From contig NZ_MQWB01000001.1 of NCBI RefSeq assembly GCF_002257665.1, positions 306,474 to 370,473 on the forward strand: a stretch of DNA of 64,000 bases. Reading direction: 5' to 3'. The position numbers were made by a program, and so were the translations under genes. The first letter of the stretch is position 1. Every line of letters starts with the position of its first letter. Under the pieces are notes generated by a model that saw only the letters and a list, made by a program, of their open reading frames with translations, searched no databases and was not told where the DNA came from. The stretch comes from Rubricoccus marinus (GTDB lineage Bacteria > Bacteroidota > Rhodothermia > Rhodothermales > Rubricoccaceae). Positions 1-8,996 of this stretch are shown in pieces.

Positions 1-685
1 AGTACGCCAGGAGCCCGCGGTACACCGGGTTGCGCGCCTTCATCGCCTCCAGAATCCCCGAGCGCGCCCACTCGTTGCCGGGCTCCAGGCGCAGCGCCTC
101 GCGGAAGGACAGCATCGCGCCCTTCACGTCGTTCTGGTGCAGCAGCGTCCAGCCGCGGTTGGCGTGCGAGACGGCGTTCTCGGGATCGCGCGAGAGCGCG
201 CCTTCGATCGCGCCAGAGGCCTCGTCGCGCCGGCCGAGTCGCACGAGCGCGATGGCGCGGAGGTTCGTGGCGCTGGGGTGCTCGGGATCGAGCCGGAGCG
301 CCTGCTCGGCGGCGTCCAGCGCCTCCTGCCTCTGGCGCCGCGCCGTGAGCGCCGCGCTGAGAGCGGCAAAGGCGTCGGCGTCGCCGGGGTCGATGCGGAT
401 GGCCTCTCGCGCCGAGGCCTCGGCGTCGGCGGCGCGGTCGAGCTGGAGCAGCGCCTGCGAGCGCGCGAGGTGCGCCGGAGTAAGCTCCGGCGCGAGCCCG
501 ATGGCGCGGTTGGCCTCTTCCAGCGCCTCCGCTTCGCGGTCGAGGTCGCAGAGCGCCAGCGCCAGAAGCGCGTGGGTCTCGGCGTCGTTGGGGTCCTCGG
601 CGAGCGCGCGGCGGAGTTCGGTCTCGGCGAGGTCCACGCGGCCCTGCTGGAGCAGGAGAAACGCGCGCTGGCGGGCGGAGGTCAT
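1..685 (-). CDS. Tetratricopeptide repeat protein (3' end beyond window)
   Basis: An open frame reads leftward from an ATG at 685-683 to the window edge without a stop, so about 228 residues are visible and the C-terminus is missing. The translation starts MTSARQRAFLLLQQGRVDLA and consists of consecutive TPR units of about 34 residues (recurrent A..AL.LDP..A pattern). The last visible residues, NPVYRGLLAY, resemble the segment that precedes a C-terminal membrane helix in a Bacteroidota TPR family (remembered, not checked). A scaffold or membrane-assembly role is the usual inference; no specific function can be given. The antiporter gene lies upstream on the same strand, 188 bp away. Confidence 0.8.
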   Translation of the reverse strand, partial: MTSARQRAFLLLQQGRVDLAETELRRALAEDPNDAETHALLALALCDLDREAEALEEANRAIGLAPELTPAHLARSQALLQLDRAADAEASAREAIRIDPGDADAFAALSAALTARRQRQEALDAAEQALRLDPEHPSATNLRAIALVRLGRRDEASGAIEGALSRDPENAVSHANRGWTLLHQNDVKGAMLSFREALRLEPGNEWARSGILEAMKARNPVYRGLLAY

Positions 686-873
686 CGGCGGAAGGTGGAG
701 GTCGTGGGCGAGGAGAGCGCCGCTAGCGCCAGAGGCAGGCGTTCCCAACGGGAAGGGGCGGAGCGGGTGACAGGCGGGCTCCGAAAACGTGCTCGGCTGG
801 GGCCGCTCTGCCGGGCCCACGCGCGAGAGGTGCGTCGCGAGCGCGGCAGGTGGCCTCTGGCGCCAGCGGCGCG

Positions 874-2769
874 CTACAGGGTCTCGGGGGCGGCGCCCGC
901 GCGCTCGGCCTCTGGCGCCAGAGGCGGATCGGGCACGCGGTCTGTCAGCGCGAAGAGGATGTCGCCTGCCTGCAGCGAGGGGCGGCCCTCGCCCGAGGCG
1001 ACGACGCGGAGGTGGCCGTCGTCCTTGGCGATGAAAAAGGGCAGGAAGCCCTCGTGGTCCAGGCGGAGGGAGTCCATCGTTTGGCCTTCGGTGATGTCGA
1101 AGGCGTGGATGCGGGCGCCCTTTTCGAAGCGCTCGTCGAGGTCGTCGTAGGTCACGTCGCCGTCGAACAGGGGGCGCCCGCGCAAGTGGCGCGGGATCTC
1201 GCCTTCGAGGCGGCCGGGCGCGTCGGCGCGCATGGCGAGCTGGTACACCTCGTCGCCTTCGAAGACCTCGCCGAAGTGCAGCGCGGCGAGCGCGTTGACC
1301 TCGTCGTTGGGCGTCATGGCGAGCATCCGGCCGACGCCCGAGAGGTCGAGGTCGTCTTTGACGCCTTCGGCGAGCACGTTCGCGCGCTGCGCCGGAAGGC
1401 CCCGCTTGCGCGCGCGGCGCACGTTCCCCGCGTTGGCGTCGATCATGAGCACGGTGAACCCTCGGTCCTGCAGCGCCTTCGCCATCTTCTGCGCCCACGA
1501 GTGCGCGCCCACGATGAGCACGCCCTGCGGGTCTGGCAACGCGAGCCCGAGCCACCGCGCCAGAGGCGCGATCGTGAGCCCGTAGACGGCGACCGTGCCC
1601 ACGATGATGAGGAACACGATGGGCACGATGGCCTCGGCTTGGGCCGGGTAGAATTCCTCCAGGCGGAACGAGAACAGGCTGGCGACAGCCGCCGCCACGA
1701 TCCCGCGCGGCGCCAGCCACGAGAGGAACACGATCTCCTTGCCCGTCAGGCCCGTGCCTCTGGCGGAGAGCCACGTCGCCAGAGGACGCACGATCACGAT
1801 CAAGCCCGCGAGGAAGAGCAGGGGGCCGGGCCGCAGCATGAACTCCAGCGCGCTGAGCTCCAGCCGCGCGCTGAGCAGAATGAACAGAAGCGAGATCAGC
1901 AGCACGCGGAGGTCCTCCTTGAACTCCACGATGCGGCGGACCGAGACGTACTTCTGGTTCGCCATAAAAATGCCGAGCAGCGTGGCTTCCAGCAGCCCAG
2001 CCTCTTCTTGCAGCGTGTTCGCGAGGGCAAACGCCGCCACGACGACCATCAGCGCGACGGGGTTTTGCAGCCAGTCCGGGACCAGCCGCCGCCGGAGCAG
2101 GAAGATCAGCAGCGCCGCCGCGAGGATCGCCACGCCCACGCCGACGACGATCTCGAACGCGATGCCTTCCAATAGGTGGCCCAGCACGCTCCCGATTCCT
2201 TCGCCCTCGCCAGCGGCCGAGCTCTCTTCGATCAGGATCACGGCCTCCAAGACCAGCACGGCCAGGATCGCGCCGATGGGGTCGATGGTGATGCCCTCCC
2301 ACTTCGCGATCGTGCCCACGCGGCCGGCGGGCCGCACGTGGCGGAGCAGTGGCAGCACGACCGTCGGGCCGGTCACGGTGAGCAGCGCGCCGATGACCAC
2401 CGCCACCTCCCACGAGAAGCCGACGAGGAAGTGCGCGCCCAGCGTGGCCAGCACGCCCGTCACGATCACGCCGATCGTGATGAGGTTGAAGACCGCTTTC
2501 CCCACGTCGCGCAGCTCGTCGAACCGCAGCGTGAGCCCGCCCTCGAACAGGATGATGCCGACCGCGAGCGACACGAACGGAAAGAGCCAGTCCCCTTGCA
2601 ACGCCTCTTGCGGAATGATCGCGATCCCGAAGTGTGCCCCGACCGGCCCGGCGAGAAATCCGAAGACGAGCAGCAGCAGGATGGACGGGAGGCGGAAACG
2701 CCACGCGAGCCACTGCGCGCCGATGCCGAGGACGACGACGGCGGCGATCGCCAGGAGGGGAGAGGTCAT
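874..2769 (-). CDS. Cation:proton antiporter with C-terminal RCK (TrkA-N) domain
   Basis: A 631-residue inner-membrane protein. Residues 1 to about 405 form roughly 12 hydrophobic helices typical of the CPA (NhaP/Kef) exchangers, with the ion-site region TIDPIGA near residues 161-167. Residues from about 415 form a Rossmann RCK_N/TrkA-N domain (GVLIVGAHSWAQ, then the acidic MIDAN at the end of the second strand), followed by a TrkA-C-like tail. It should exchange Na+ or K+ for H+ under control of a cytosolic nucleotide-sensing domain; ion specificity cannot be read from sequence. The C-terminus carries a full copy of the iterated palindrome (Pro-Leu-Ala-Pro-Glu-Ala). A weaker copy lies just after the stop. 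Confidence 0.88.
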   Translation of the reverse strand: MTSPLLAIAAVVVLGIGAQWLAWRFRLPSILLLLVFGFLAGPVGAHFGIAIIPQEALQGDWLFPFVSLAVGIILFEGGLTLRFDELRDVGKAVFNLITIGVIVTGVLATLGAHFLVGFSWEVAVVIGALLTVTGPTVVLPLLRHVRPAGRVGTIAKWEGITIDPIGAILAVLVLEAVILIEESSAAGEGEGIGSVLGHLLEGIAFEIVVGVGVAILAAALLIFLLRRRLVPDWLQNPVALMVVVAAFALANTLQEEAGLLEATLLGIFMANQKYVSVRRIVEFKEDLRVLLISLLFILLSARLELSALEFMLRPGPLLFLAGLIVIVRPLATWLSARGTGLTGKEIVFLSWLAPRGIVAAAVASLFSFRLEEFYPAQAEAIVPIVFLIIVGTVAVYGLTIAPLARWLGLALPDPQGVLIVGAHSWAQKMAKALQDRGFTVLMIDANAGNVRRARKRGLPAQRANVLAEGVKDDLDLSGVGRMLAMTPNDEVNALAALHFGEVFEGDEVYQLAMRADAPGRLEGEIPRHLRGRPLFDGDVTYDDLDERFEKGARIHAFDITEGQTMDSLRLDHEGFLPFFIAKDDGHLRVVASGEGRPSLQAGDILFALTDRVPDPPLAPEAERAGAAPETL

Positions 2770-2896
2770 GCTGAGGCGAGGGGGGCGTGCAATTTAGCCC
2801 CGGCCTCTGGCGGCCCCGGGGGCGGGCGCGGCCCCGACCGCAAGGTTGCCTCGGGGCCGCGCACGCTAGCTTGCGCCGCCCCGCCGTTCCGCACCC

Positions 2897-3775
2897 GTGA
2901 TCCGCTTACTCCCCCTCCTCGTCCTCGCCGGCTGCCTCGGCACCGCCGACTCCGAGCCTCTGGCGCCGCCCTCCTCGCCAGAGGCCCGCGCCGATACCGT
3001 CGTGGTGGACTCCGCGCGAGCGGACACCATGCGGAGCATGGAGCTGCCCCCGCCCGTCCCGATGCGCGCGCCAGAGGCCACGCGGCCCGACCTGCCCGAG
3101 GGCTTTGTGCGGCTGAGCGAGACCGCGCCCGAGATCGCGCGCGAGATCCGCTACCACACGGCCTACAACTTCGTGGGCGAGCCTATTGACGGGTACCTCG
3201 CGCCCGAGTGCATCCTGAGCGAGGAGGCCGCCGACGCGCTCAAGCTCGTCGCCGCGGACCTGGAAGCCGACGGGCTGGGCCTCAAGGTGTACGACTGCTA
3301 CCGGCCGCAGACCGCCGTCAACCACTTCGCGCGGTGGGCTGGGGGCGACGACGCGAGCATGAAGCTCGCGTTCTACCCCGACGAGAACCGCGGGCGTCTT
3401 TTCCAGCGCGGCTACATCGCCACGCGCAGCGGCCACAGCCGCGGCTCAACGGTGGACCTCACGCTCGTGCGGCTCCCGGCGTTCGGCCACGTGCTCCAGA
3501 GCTTCCCCAGCCCCGACGAGCTCCAGCGCTGCGACCGCCCGCGCGGCGAACGTCTGGACGAGGCCGACCTCGACATGGGCACGGCCTACGACTGCCTGGA
3601 CGCGTCCGCCGCGACGGCCTCTGGCGCCGTCTCGCGCGAGGCGCAGCGCAACCGCCAGCGGCTCAAGGGTGCCATGCGCGCGCGCGGCTTTATCAACTAC
3701 TCCAAGGAGTGGTGGCACTTCACGCTGGGTGGCGAGCCCTTCCGCGGCCAGTACTTCGACTTCCCGGTAGAATGA
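2897..3775 (+). CDS. VanX/DdpX-type D-Ala-D-Ala dipeptidase, lipoprotein
   Basis: A 292-residue member of peptidase family M15D. The GTG start gives a lipoprotein signal with lipobox LAGC (Cys13), so the enzyme is probably anchored in the cell envelope. Zinc and catalytic residues are all present: Arg136 in YDCYRP, His180 and Asp187 in SGHSRGSTVD, and Glu271 and His274 in EWWH. It should hydrolyse D-Ala-D-Ala dipeptide in peptidoglycan turnover; no vanH/vanA-type partners are nearby, so a resistance role is not indicated. A low-complexity linker (residues 20-65) containing three copies of the iterated motif separates lipobox and catalytic domain. The stop overlaps the start of the next gene (ATGA). 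Confidence 0.9.
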   Translation: MIRLLPLLVLAGCLGTADSEPLAPPSSPEARADTVVVDSARADTMRSMELPPPVPMRAPEATRPDLPEGFVRLSETAPEIAREIRYHTAYNFVGEPIDGYLAPECILSEEAADALKLVAADLEADGLGLKVYDCYRPQTAVNHFARWAGGDDASMKLAFYPDENRGRLFQRGYIATRSGHSRGSTVDLTLVRLPAFGHVLQSFPSPDELQRCDRPRGERLDEADLDMGTAYDCLDASAATASGAVSREAQRNRQRLKGAMRARGFINYSKEWWHFTLGGEPFRGQYFDFPVE

Positions 3776-4296
3776 CCGACGCGCGCTACCCCATCGGCCG
3801 GTACGCCCACGAGGGGCCGGTCTCGGACGAACAGCTCCGCGCCTGGATCGGCGAGATCGCGGCGTTGCCCGCCCAGATCCGCGGCGCCGCCAGAGGCCTG
3901 AACGATGCGCAGCTGGACACGCCCTACCGGCCGGATGGCTGGACGCTCCGGCAGGTGATCCACCACGTCCCGGACAGCCACGCCAACGCCTACGTCCGCT
4001 TTAAATGGGCGTTGACCGAGGACACGCCCCGCATCAAGGCCTACGACGAAGGCGCGTGGGCCGACCTCGGCGACACGCAGGTCGCGCCGGTGGAGACGAG
4101 CCTGGACCTGCTCTCGGCGCTCCACGCGCGATGGGTGGCGCTGATGAGCACGATGTCGCCCGAGGACTGGGGCCGCTCGCTCGTCCACCCCGTCGGCGGG
4201 CCGATGATGCTGCGGTGGATGGCCGGCATGTACGCGTGGCACGGGCGGCACCACCTCGCGCACCTTACGGTCACGCGCGAGCGCCACGGCTGGTAG
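3772..4296 (+). CDS. DinB/YfiT-family metal-dependent protein (bacillithiol transferase-like)
   Basis: A 174-residue four-helix-bundle protein of the DinB superfamily, closest in pattern to Bacillus YfiT/BstA: it opens with the YPIGR-type motif and holds three histidines in the metal-binding positions (His64/65 in IHHVPDSH, His160 and His164 in WHGRHHLAHL). BstA-type enzymes transfer bacillithiol to electrophiles. A bacillithiol synthesis gene (bshC) occurs at 56107, which fits. The start is the ATG overlapping the upstream stop, so the two genes are translationally coupled. The TAG stop runs directly into a palindromic copy of the iterated motif. Confidence 0.82.
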   Translation: MTDARYPIGRYAHEGPVSDEQLRAWIGEIAALPAQIRGAARGLNDAQLDTPYRPDGWTLRQVIHHVPDSHANAYVRFKWALTEDTPRIKAYDEGAWADLGDTQVAPVETSLDLLSALHARWVALMSTMSPEDWGRSLVHPVGGPMMLRWMAGMYAWHGRHHLAHLTVTRERHGW

Positions 4297-4313
4297 CCTC
4301 TGGCGCCAGAGGC
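4296..4313. terminator. Motif palindrome abutting stop codon
   Basis: A perfect 18-bp palindrome GCCTCTGGCGCCAGAGGC begins on the last base of the TAG stop of the DinB-like gene. It can fold as a 7-bp stem with a GCGC loop. There is no T-tract, so termination is possible but unproven. Confidence 0.5.
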
Positions 4314-4322
4314 GCGGCTTCT

Positions 4323-5234
4323 ATGGACTACACCGCCATCCTCGCGGAGATCGCCGACGAGTGCCGGCCGCTCGCGCGGAGCGGGCGCGTGGCGGACTAC
4401 ATCGCGCCTCTGGCGGCCGTCGGCCTCGGTCCGTTCGGGATGGCGCTCCGGACGGTGGAGGGCGAGGAGTTCTCGGTCGGCGACGCGGCCGTTCCGTTCT
4501 CGATCCAGAGCATCGCGAAGGTGCTGGGGCTGGCGCACGCGATGGAACTCGTGGGCGACGACATCTGGAGCCGCGTGGGGCGCGAGCCCTCGGGGACGCC
4601 GTTCAACTCCCTCGTGCAGTTGGAGACCGAGCGCGGGATCCCGCGCAACCCGATGATCAACGCCGGGGCGCTCGTCGTGGTCGACGCCACTCTCGCTGCG
4701 GCGCCGTCCAACGGCGACCACCTCCTCGCGTTCGTCCGACGCGCGGCCGACGACGAGACGTTGGGGTACGACCTCGCCGTGGCCGAGGCGGAACGGGAGA
4801 CGGCGCACGGCAACCGGGCGCTCGCGCACCTGCTCAAGGCCTACGGCGTCCTCCAAGGCGACCCCGACGCTGTGATCGATGCGTACTGCCGGATGTGCTC
4901 GCTCTCGATGTCGTGCGCGGAGCTGTGCCGGGCGTTCACGTTTCTCGCCAGAGCCGGGCTCTCGCCGTCGGGCGCGCGGGTGGTGAGCCCGCGGCACGCG
5001 AAGCGGATCAACGCCGTGATGCTGACCTGCGGGGTTTACGACGAGGCCGGGGACTTCGCGTACCGCGTGGGGCTCCCGGCGAAAAGCGGCGTCGGCGGCG
5101 GCATCGTCGCGGTCCTGCCGGGCGTGTTCGTCGCCACGGTGTGGTCGCCCGGGCTGGGTCCCAAGGGGAACTCCCTCGCGGGCACGATGGCGCTGGAGCT
5201 GCTGACGACGAAGACCGGCGCGTCCATCTTCTAA
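4323..5234 (+). CDS. glsA: Glutaminase A
   Basis: A 303-residue serine-dependent glutaminase, the normal length for the family. It hydrolyses L-glutamine to glutamate and ammonia in the cytosol. The catalytic Ser-x-x-Lys is Ser63/Lys66 in FSIQSIAKV, followed by NPMINAGAL and, late in the protein, the glycine-rich SGVGGGI segment typical of the beta-lactamase-like fold. The ATG at 4323 gives the expected N-terminus (MDYTAILAEI). It sits 26 bp after the DinB-like gene and is convergent with a secreted protein gene, with a motif palindrome between them. Confidence 0.93.
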   Translation: MDYTAILAEIADECRPLARSGRVADYIAPLAAVGLGPFGMALRTVEGEEFSVGDAAVPFSIQSIAKVLGLAHAMELVGDDIWSRVGREPSGTPFNSLVQLETERGIPRNPMINAGALVVVDATLAAAPSNGDHLLAFVRRAADDETLGYDLAVAEAERETAHGNRALAHLLKAYGVLQGDPDAVIDAYCRMCSLSMSCAELCRAFTFLARAGLSPSGARVVSPRHAKRINAVMLTCGVYDEAGDFAYRVGLPAKSGVGGGIVAVLPGVFVATVWSPGLGPKGNSLAGTMALELLTTKTGASIF

Positions 5235-5235
5235 G

Positions 5236-5249
5236 CTCTGGCGCCAGAG
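5236..5249. terminator. Motif hairpin between convergent genes
   Basis: A perfect 14-bp palindrome CTCTGGCGCCAGAG lies 1 bp after the glsA stop and 22 bp from the stop of the convergent gene. It is placed to act on both transcripts. No T-tract is present. Confidence 0.45.
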
Positions 5250-5271
5250 GCCGCAGCCCGCGCGAGCGCTC

Positions 5272-6894
5272 TCAGCGCGAGAGGACGACCGTCCGCGCAC
5301 GTCGCTCGCCGCCGCTCTCCAGCACGAGCACGTAGGTACCCGAGGCGAGGCCTCTGGCGTCCAGGCGCACGCGGTGCACGCCAGAGGCCATCTCCGCATC
5401 GGCGAAGACGGCGGCCTCGCGTCCGAGCAGGTCGAACAAGCGGAGGCGCACGTGGCCGCCGCTCGCGAGCGTGACCTCCACCTCGGAGCCTCTGGCGACG
5501 GGATGCGGCCGCGCCGCGCCGAGCGTGAGCGCCGCGCCAGAGGCGGGTGGCGCCGCTGCCGTCGGGCTGGTGGAACGGGAGAGCGTGCTCTGGTCCAGTT
5601 GCACGATGGCGGTCGCCGGCGAGCCCTCGGGCAGGCCCTCAAAGGCGAACAGGCCGTCGTTGCGGGGCTGGGCGTAGACCGAGACGCGGCTCGCCGTCGT
5701 GGCGACGCTGTAGAGGGAGGGCGTTCCGTGGACGGCGGCGAGCGTCTGCACGAGGCTCCCGTCGGCAGTGGCGTACGACTTCAGCGTGCCGAAGCCGGCG
5801 ACGAAGAGCGCGTCGCTTCCGAGTGCGAAGCCGGACCCGAACGCGCCGACGTTGACCTCGGCGGGGGCGGACCACCGGAGCGCGCCAGAGGCGCTGTAGG
5901 AGCCCAGGAACGCCCGCTCGTTGCCCGAGCGCGAGTGCGAGATCGTGCCCGGCGCGGAGGGGTCCAGCGCCACGCCTGTGGCCGAACTCGTCAGCTCGCC
6001 TTCCACGTAGAGCGCGCCGCTGGCGTCGGCCTCCATCGCGGCCGGTCGGTCGCGGCCGGCCGTCGGCGTGTAGCTCCAGAGCGCGGCGCCAGAGGTCGCA
6101 TCGTGCCGCTCGACGGTGAAGCGCTGGTTGGCCAGAGAGCCGTGGTGGGTCAGGGTGTACACCGCGCCGCCTCCCACCGCGACGCCCTCGGCCGTCGCCG
6201 AGGTGGGGCTGGTCGTCTCGGCGGTGAACCTCGTGCTCCCGTCTGCTGCGTCTAGCGCCAGGAGCGAGGGCGCGAAGTACTGCGCCTCTGGCGCGCCCGG
6301 GTCCGCGTCCGGCGACGGCGGAAGGAGGACGTAGACCGCGTCGCCCTCGGTCGCGAGGCCCATCCGATGGGCGGTGGAAAAGGCGCCCGTGGTCGGGACG
6401 GCCTGGTGCCACACGTACTCGCCAGAGGCGCCGTAGCGGACGACGAACGCCAAGGGGTTGCCTGTCTGGGGCTGCACGATGGCCTCGCCCGCGCCGGGGT
6501 CGAGGTCGATCAGAACCCCCGGCGTGATGGTGCCCAGCAAGACGACGCCGCCGTCGTCCAAAACCGCGATGCGCTTTGGAAAGGCGGAGGACGCGTCGCC
6601 GAACCCGGCGCGGCGCGCTTCCAGCACGTGCGCCCACTGGAGCACGCCGTCGCCATCGAACCGCGCGAGAAATCCGGTCCCGTTGGGCGCCTCCCACTCG
6701 ACGGTCGCCAGAGGCCAGTCGGGCTCTAGCGCGAGGGCGCCACCGAACGTTCCGACCGCGTACAGGCCGCCATCGGAGGCGTGCGCGAGGCCCACCACCT
6801 CGTGCGAGGTCCCGTCGCTCACGACGGGGATGGGGAACTGCGCGCGAACAGGTAGGGCGAGGATGAGCAGGGCGAAGGGGAGGAGAGCGCGCAT
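5272..6894 (-). CDS. Secreted beta-propeller-like protein with T9SS sorting domain
   Basis: A 540-residue protein starting at the ATG at 6894, chosen because it directly precedes a clean signal peptide (MRALLPFALLILALPVRAQ); an ATG 24 bp upstream would bury it. The middle is Ala/Gly-rich with repeated strand motifs of the kind found in WD40/PQQ-like propellers (DGGLYAVG, DGGVVLLG, SGALYVEG). The last 80 residues are a type IX secretion C-terminal domain (LRLFDLLGREAAV ... GLASGTYVLVL ... TVVLSR). It should be exported and attached to or released from the cell surface. Function unknown. Nine copies of the iterated motif lie within the gene. Confidence 0.85.
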   Translation of the reverse strand: MRALLPFALLILALPVRAQFPIPVVSDGTSHEVVGLAHASDGGLYAVGTFGGALALEPDWPLATVEWEAPNGTGFLARFDGDGVLQWAHVLEARRAGFGDASSAFPKRIAVLDDGGVVLLGTITPGVLIDLDPGAGEAIVQPQTGNPLAFVVRYGASGEYVWHQAVPTTGAFSTAHRMGLATEGDAVYVLLPPSPDADPGAPEAQYFAPSLLALDAADGSTRFTAETTSPTSATAEGVAVGGGAVYTLTHHGSLANQRFTVERHDATSGAALWSYTPTAGRDRPAAMEADASGALYVEGELTSSATGVALDPSAPGTISHSRSGNERAFLGSYSASGALRWSAPAEVNVGAFGSGFALGSDALFVAGFGTLKSYATADGSLVQTLAAVHGTPSLYSVATTASRVSVYAQPRNDGLFAFEGLPEGSPATAIVQLDQSTLSRSTSPTAAAPPASGAALTLGAARPHPVARGSEVEVTLASGGHVRLRLFDLLGREAAVFADAEMASGVHRVRLDARGLASGTYVLVLESGGERRARTVVLSR

Positions 6895-6972
6895 GGTCCT
6901 GTGGGGCAAGGGGACCACAAGGTGGACGCGTCGCGCCCCCGCGCCTCTCCCGAGATGAGGGGAGACGCTGAG

Positions 6973-6988
6973 CCTCTGGCGCCAGAGG
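6973..6988. terminator. Motif palindrome downstream of ABC1 kinase gene
   Basis: A perfect 16-bp palindrome CCTCTGGCGCCAGAGG ends 8 bp from the stop codon of the minus-strand ABC1 kinase gene. Placement suggests a terminator hairpin; no T-tract is visible. Confidence 0.45.
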
Positions 6989-6996
6989 TCCCTGGC

Positions 6997-8817
6997 TTAC
7001 CGGTGCAGGAGCGCTTTCAGTGCCGCCCCGCCAGAGGCGACGCCCGCCACCCACACCCACGCGCCGCTCGCGGCGAACGCGAGCGCGCCGAGTCCGCAGG
7101 CCGCGACGGTCCACGTGAGGCGGTCGACCGCCGCGGCCACGCGCTCGCCAGAGGCCACGACGTCGGGGGAGCGGACGGTGAGCGCGCCGGTTTCGGCGAG
7201 CGTCAGCACACGGTCGAGGCGGCTTGGAAGGCCGAGCGCCGTTTTGACCTCGCCGACTACGCGGTCCTTGAGCGCCTGCTTGACGCCGGGCGTGGCCTCG
7301 CCCACGAGGGGCTCTACGTAGGGCCAGACAGGGTCAAACGGGTTGAGGGCCGGGTCCAGCGCGGTCCCCAGTCCGACGAGGAGGAGCGCGGTCCGCTCCA
7401 AAAGGATCCAGTCGCGCGGCACGCGGAAGGCGCTCGCGAGGTCGCGGATGCTCACGTTCATCTCGCGCATCTGGTCGAACGCGATGCTCTGCTGCGCCAT
7501 CGACTGCTCGAACGAGATGTCGCCGAGGCTGAAGTTGGCGGGGTCGATACCCTGCATCACCTCGGCCTGGATGTTCTCGATCAGGCTCACGACCGCCCGG
7601 TTGGTCTCGCTCGCGCCAGAGGCCGTGGACACGAAGCCCATCAGGCCGAGCGCGGCGGTCACGCGCGAGGCGTCGCGGGCGAGCGTGCCGGCGATCATCT
7701 CCGCGAGCCCCTCGCGCATGGTGGGCGTGAGGCGCGCGACGGCGCCGAAATCGAGGAAGACCAGCGCGAAGCCGTCGGGCTCGGCGGGGTCGGGCCGGAC
7801 GAGGAGGTTGCCGGGGTGCGGGTCGGCGTGGTAGGCGCCCTCGGCGAAGACCATGCGGCCGTAGGCGTCCAGCATGCGCGCGGCGAGGGCGGTCCGGTCG
7901 ATGCCACTGGCGTCGAGCGCGGCGAGGTCGCCGGACTTGATGCCGTCCACCCACTCGGTCGTGAGCACACGTTGCGCGGACCGCTCCGCAACGACGGTCG
8001 GTACCTCGACGCCAGAGGCCTCGCGCAAGGCTGCGCCCACGGCCTCGACGTTGATGGCCTCTTGCCGGAAGTCCAGCTCGGCGCGGATCACGGCCTCGAT
8101 CTCGTCCATCTGCGCGTTGAGTCCGCGAATCCCGAACCACCGGCCGACAACGCGCAGGATCGTGCGGATGGCCTGGAGGTCCAGCTCGGTGATCGCCTCA
8201 ATGTCGGCGTGCTGCACCTTGAGCGCCACGTCGCGGCCGTCTAGCCGCGCGCGGTGGACCTGCGCGAGACTCGCGGAGGCCACAGGCTCGGGCGAGACCC
8301 AGTCGAACAGGCCCTCTGGCGGCGCGCCGAGCTCGGAGGTCACGCGCGCGCGGACGTGCGCGAAGTCGCCGGCGGGGACCTGGTCTTGCAGGCCTTCGAG
8401 CTCGTCGCGGAAGCCCTCGGGCAGGAAGTTGGTGAGCGCGCTCGCGAGCTGCCCGGCCTTGATAAACAGGCCACGCAGCCGCAGGATGGCGCGCCGCGCG
8501 CGGCGCCCGTTGCGGACATGGAGCCTCTGGCGCCGCCGCGCCGCCCACGCGGGTCCGCGGACCTTGGCCCAGAGGTCGAACCAGAGGTAGCTCAGCGCGA
8601 TGCGCGCCGCCGCGCTGTACGCCCGCCAGAGGCGGAAGCGGCGCGAGGCCGGCGCGGCGATCTCGATGCGGGGCTCGGGCGGCAGCGGCAATGGAGCCGC
8701 GGCGGTGGGCGGCGCGATCTCCGCCAGAGGCGGGACCTCCACGGTCACGTCGGCCGCGAGGCCGTCGCCGGAGTGGACCGCGCCAGAGGCGGTCGGGGCA
8801 GGGGGCTGGGTGCGCAT
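6997..8817 (-). CDS. ABC1/UbiB/AarF-family atypical kinase
   Basis: A 606-residue protein of the ABC1 (AarF/UbiB) family. The diagnostic KxGQ motif is at residues 120-123 (FIKAGQ), the Ala-rich loop ASASLAQVHRA at about 180-190, the invariant lysine at 200 (VALKVQ), DPHPGN and LDFGAV follow, and a hydrophobic C-terminal hairpin ends the protein. In bacteria these proteins act at the membrane in quinone biosynthesis or lipid homeostasis; with no quinone genes nearby I cannot choose. The first 60 residues are a Pro/Ala-rich extension carrying the iterated motif. The 5' end and upstream region lie within a 113-bp segment duplicated at 9960. Confidence 0.88.
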   Translation of the reverse strand: MRTQPPAPTASGAVHSGDGLAADVTVEVPPLAEIAPPTAAAPLPLPPEPRIEIAAPASRRFRLWRAYSAAARIALSYLWFDLWAKVRGPAWAARRRQRLHVRNGRRARRAILRLRGLFIKAGQLASALTNFLPEGFRDELEGLQDQVPAGDFAHVRARVTSELGAPPEGLFDWVSPEPVASASLAQVHRARLDGRDVALKVQHADIEAITELDLQAIRTILRVVGRWFGIRGLNAQMDEIEAVIRAELDFRQEAINVEAVGAALREASGVEVPTVVAERSAQRVLTTEWVDGIKSGDLAALDASGIDRTALAARMLDAYGRMVFAEGAYHADPHPGNLLVRPDPAEPDGFALVFLDFGAVARLTPTMREGLAEMIAGTLARDASRVTAALGLMGFVSTASGASETNRAVVSLIENIQAEVMQGIDPANFSLGDISFEQSMAQQSIAFDQMREMNVSIRDLASAFRVPRDWILLERTALLLVGLGTALDPALNPFDPVWPYVEPLVGEATPGVKQALKDRVVGEVKTALGLPSRLDRVLTLAETGALTVRSPDVVASGERVAAAVDRLTWTVAACGLGALAFAASGAWVWVAGVASGGAALKALLHR

Positions 8818-8872
8818 CGGGGGCTCGTACGGCCCAGGCTGCGCAAGGCTTCGCGCCTCACACGATTCTCGC
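8760..8872. repeat. 113-bp direct repeat, copy 1
   Basis: This segment covers the first 19 codons of the ABC1 kinase gene and about 55 bp upstream. It recurs at 9960-10072 with one mismatch (T at 8858, G at 10058), exactly 1200 bp away, on the other side of the sulfotransferase gene. Confidence 0.97.
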
Positions 8873-8996
8873 GCTCTCTGTCCTAGCTTGCGCTCCTAGT
8901 GTGCACGTACCGGAGGCGCTAGGTTGCGCCGCTGTGTCTGAGGCTTCTGGTGACCCTCTGCTCTGACTGGCACCCCTTCACGCATCTCATCCCGTC

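Noticed and set aside
2897..3775. Vancomycin resistance determinant
   Set aside because: The gene is VanX-like, but vanH, vanA-type ligase and vanRS are not nearby and the protein is a lipoprotein, fitting peptidoglycan recycling.
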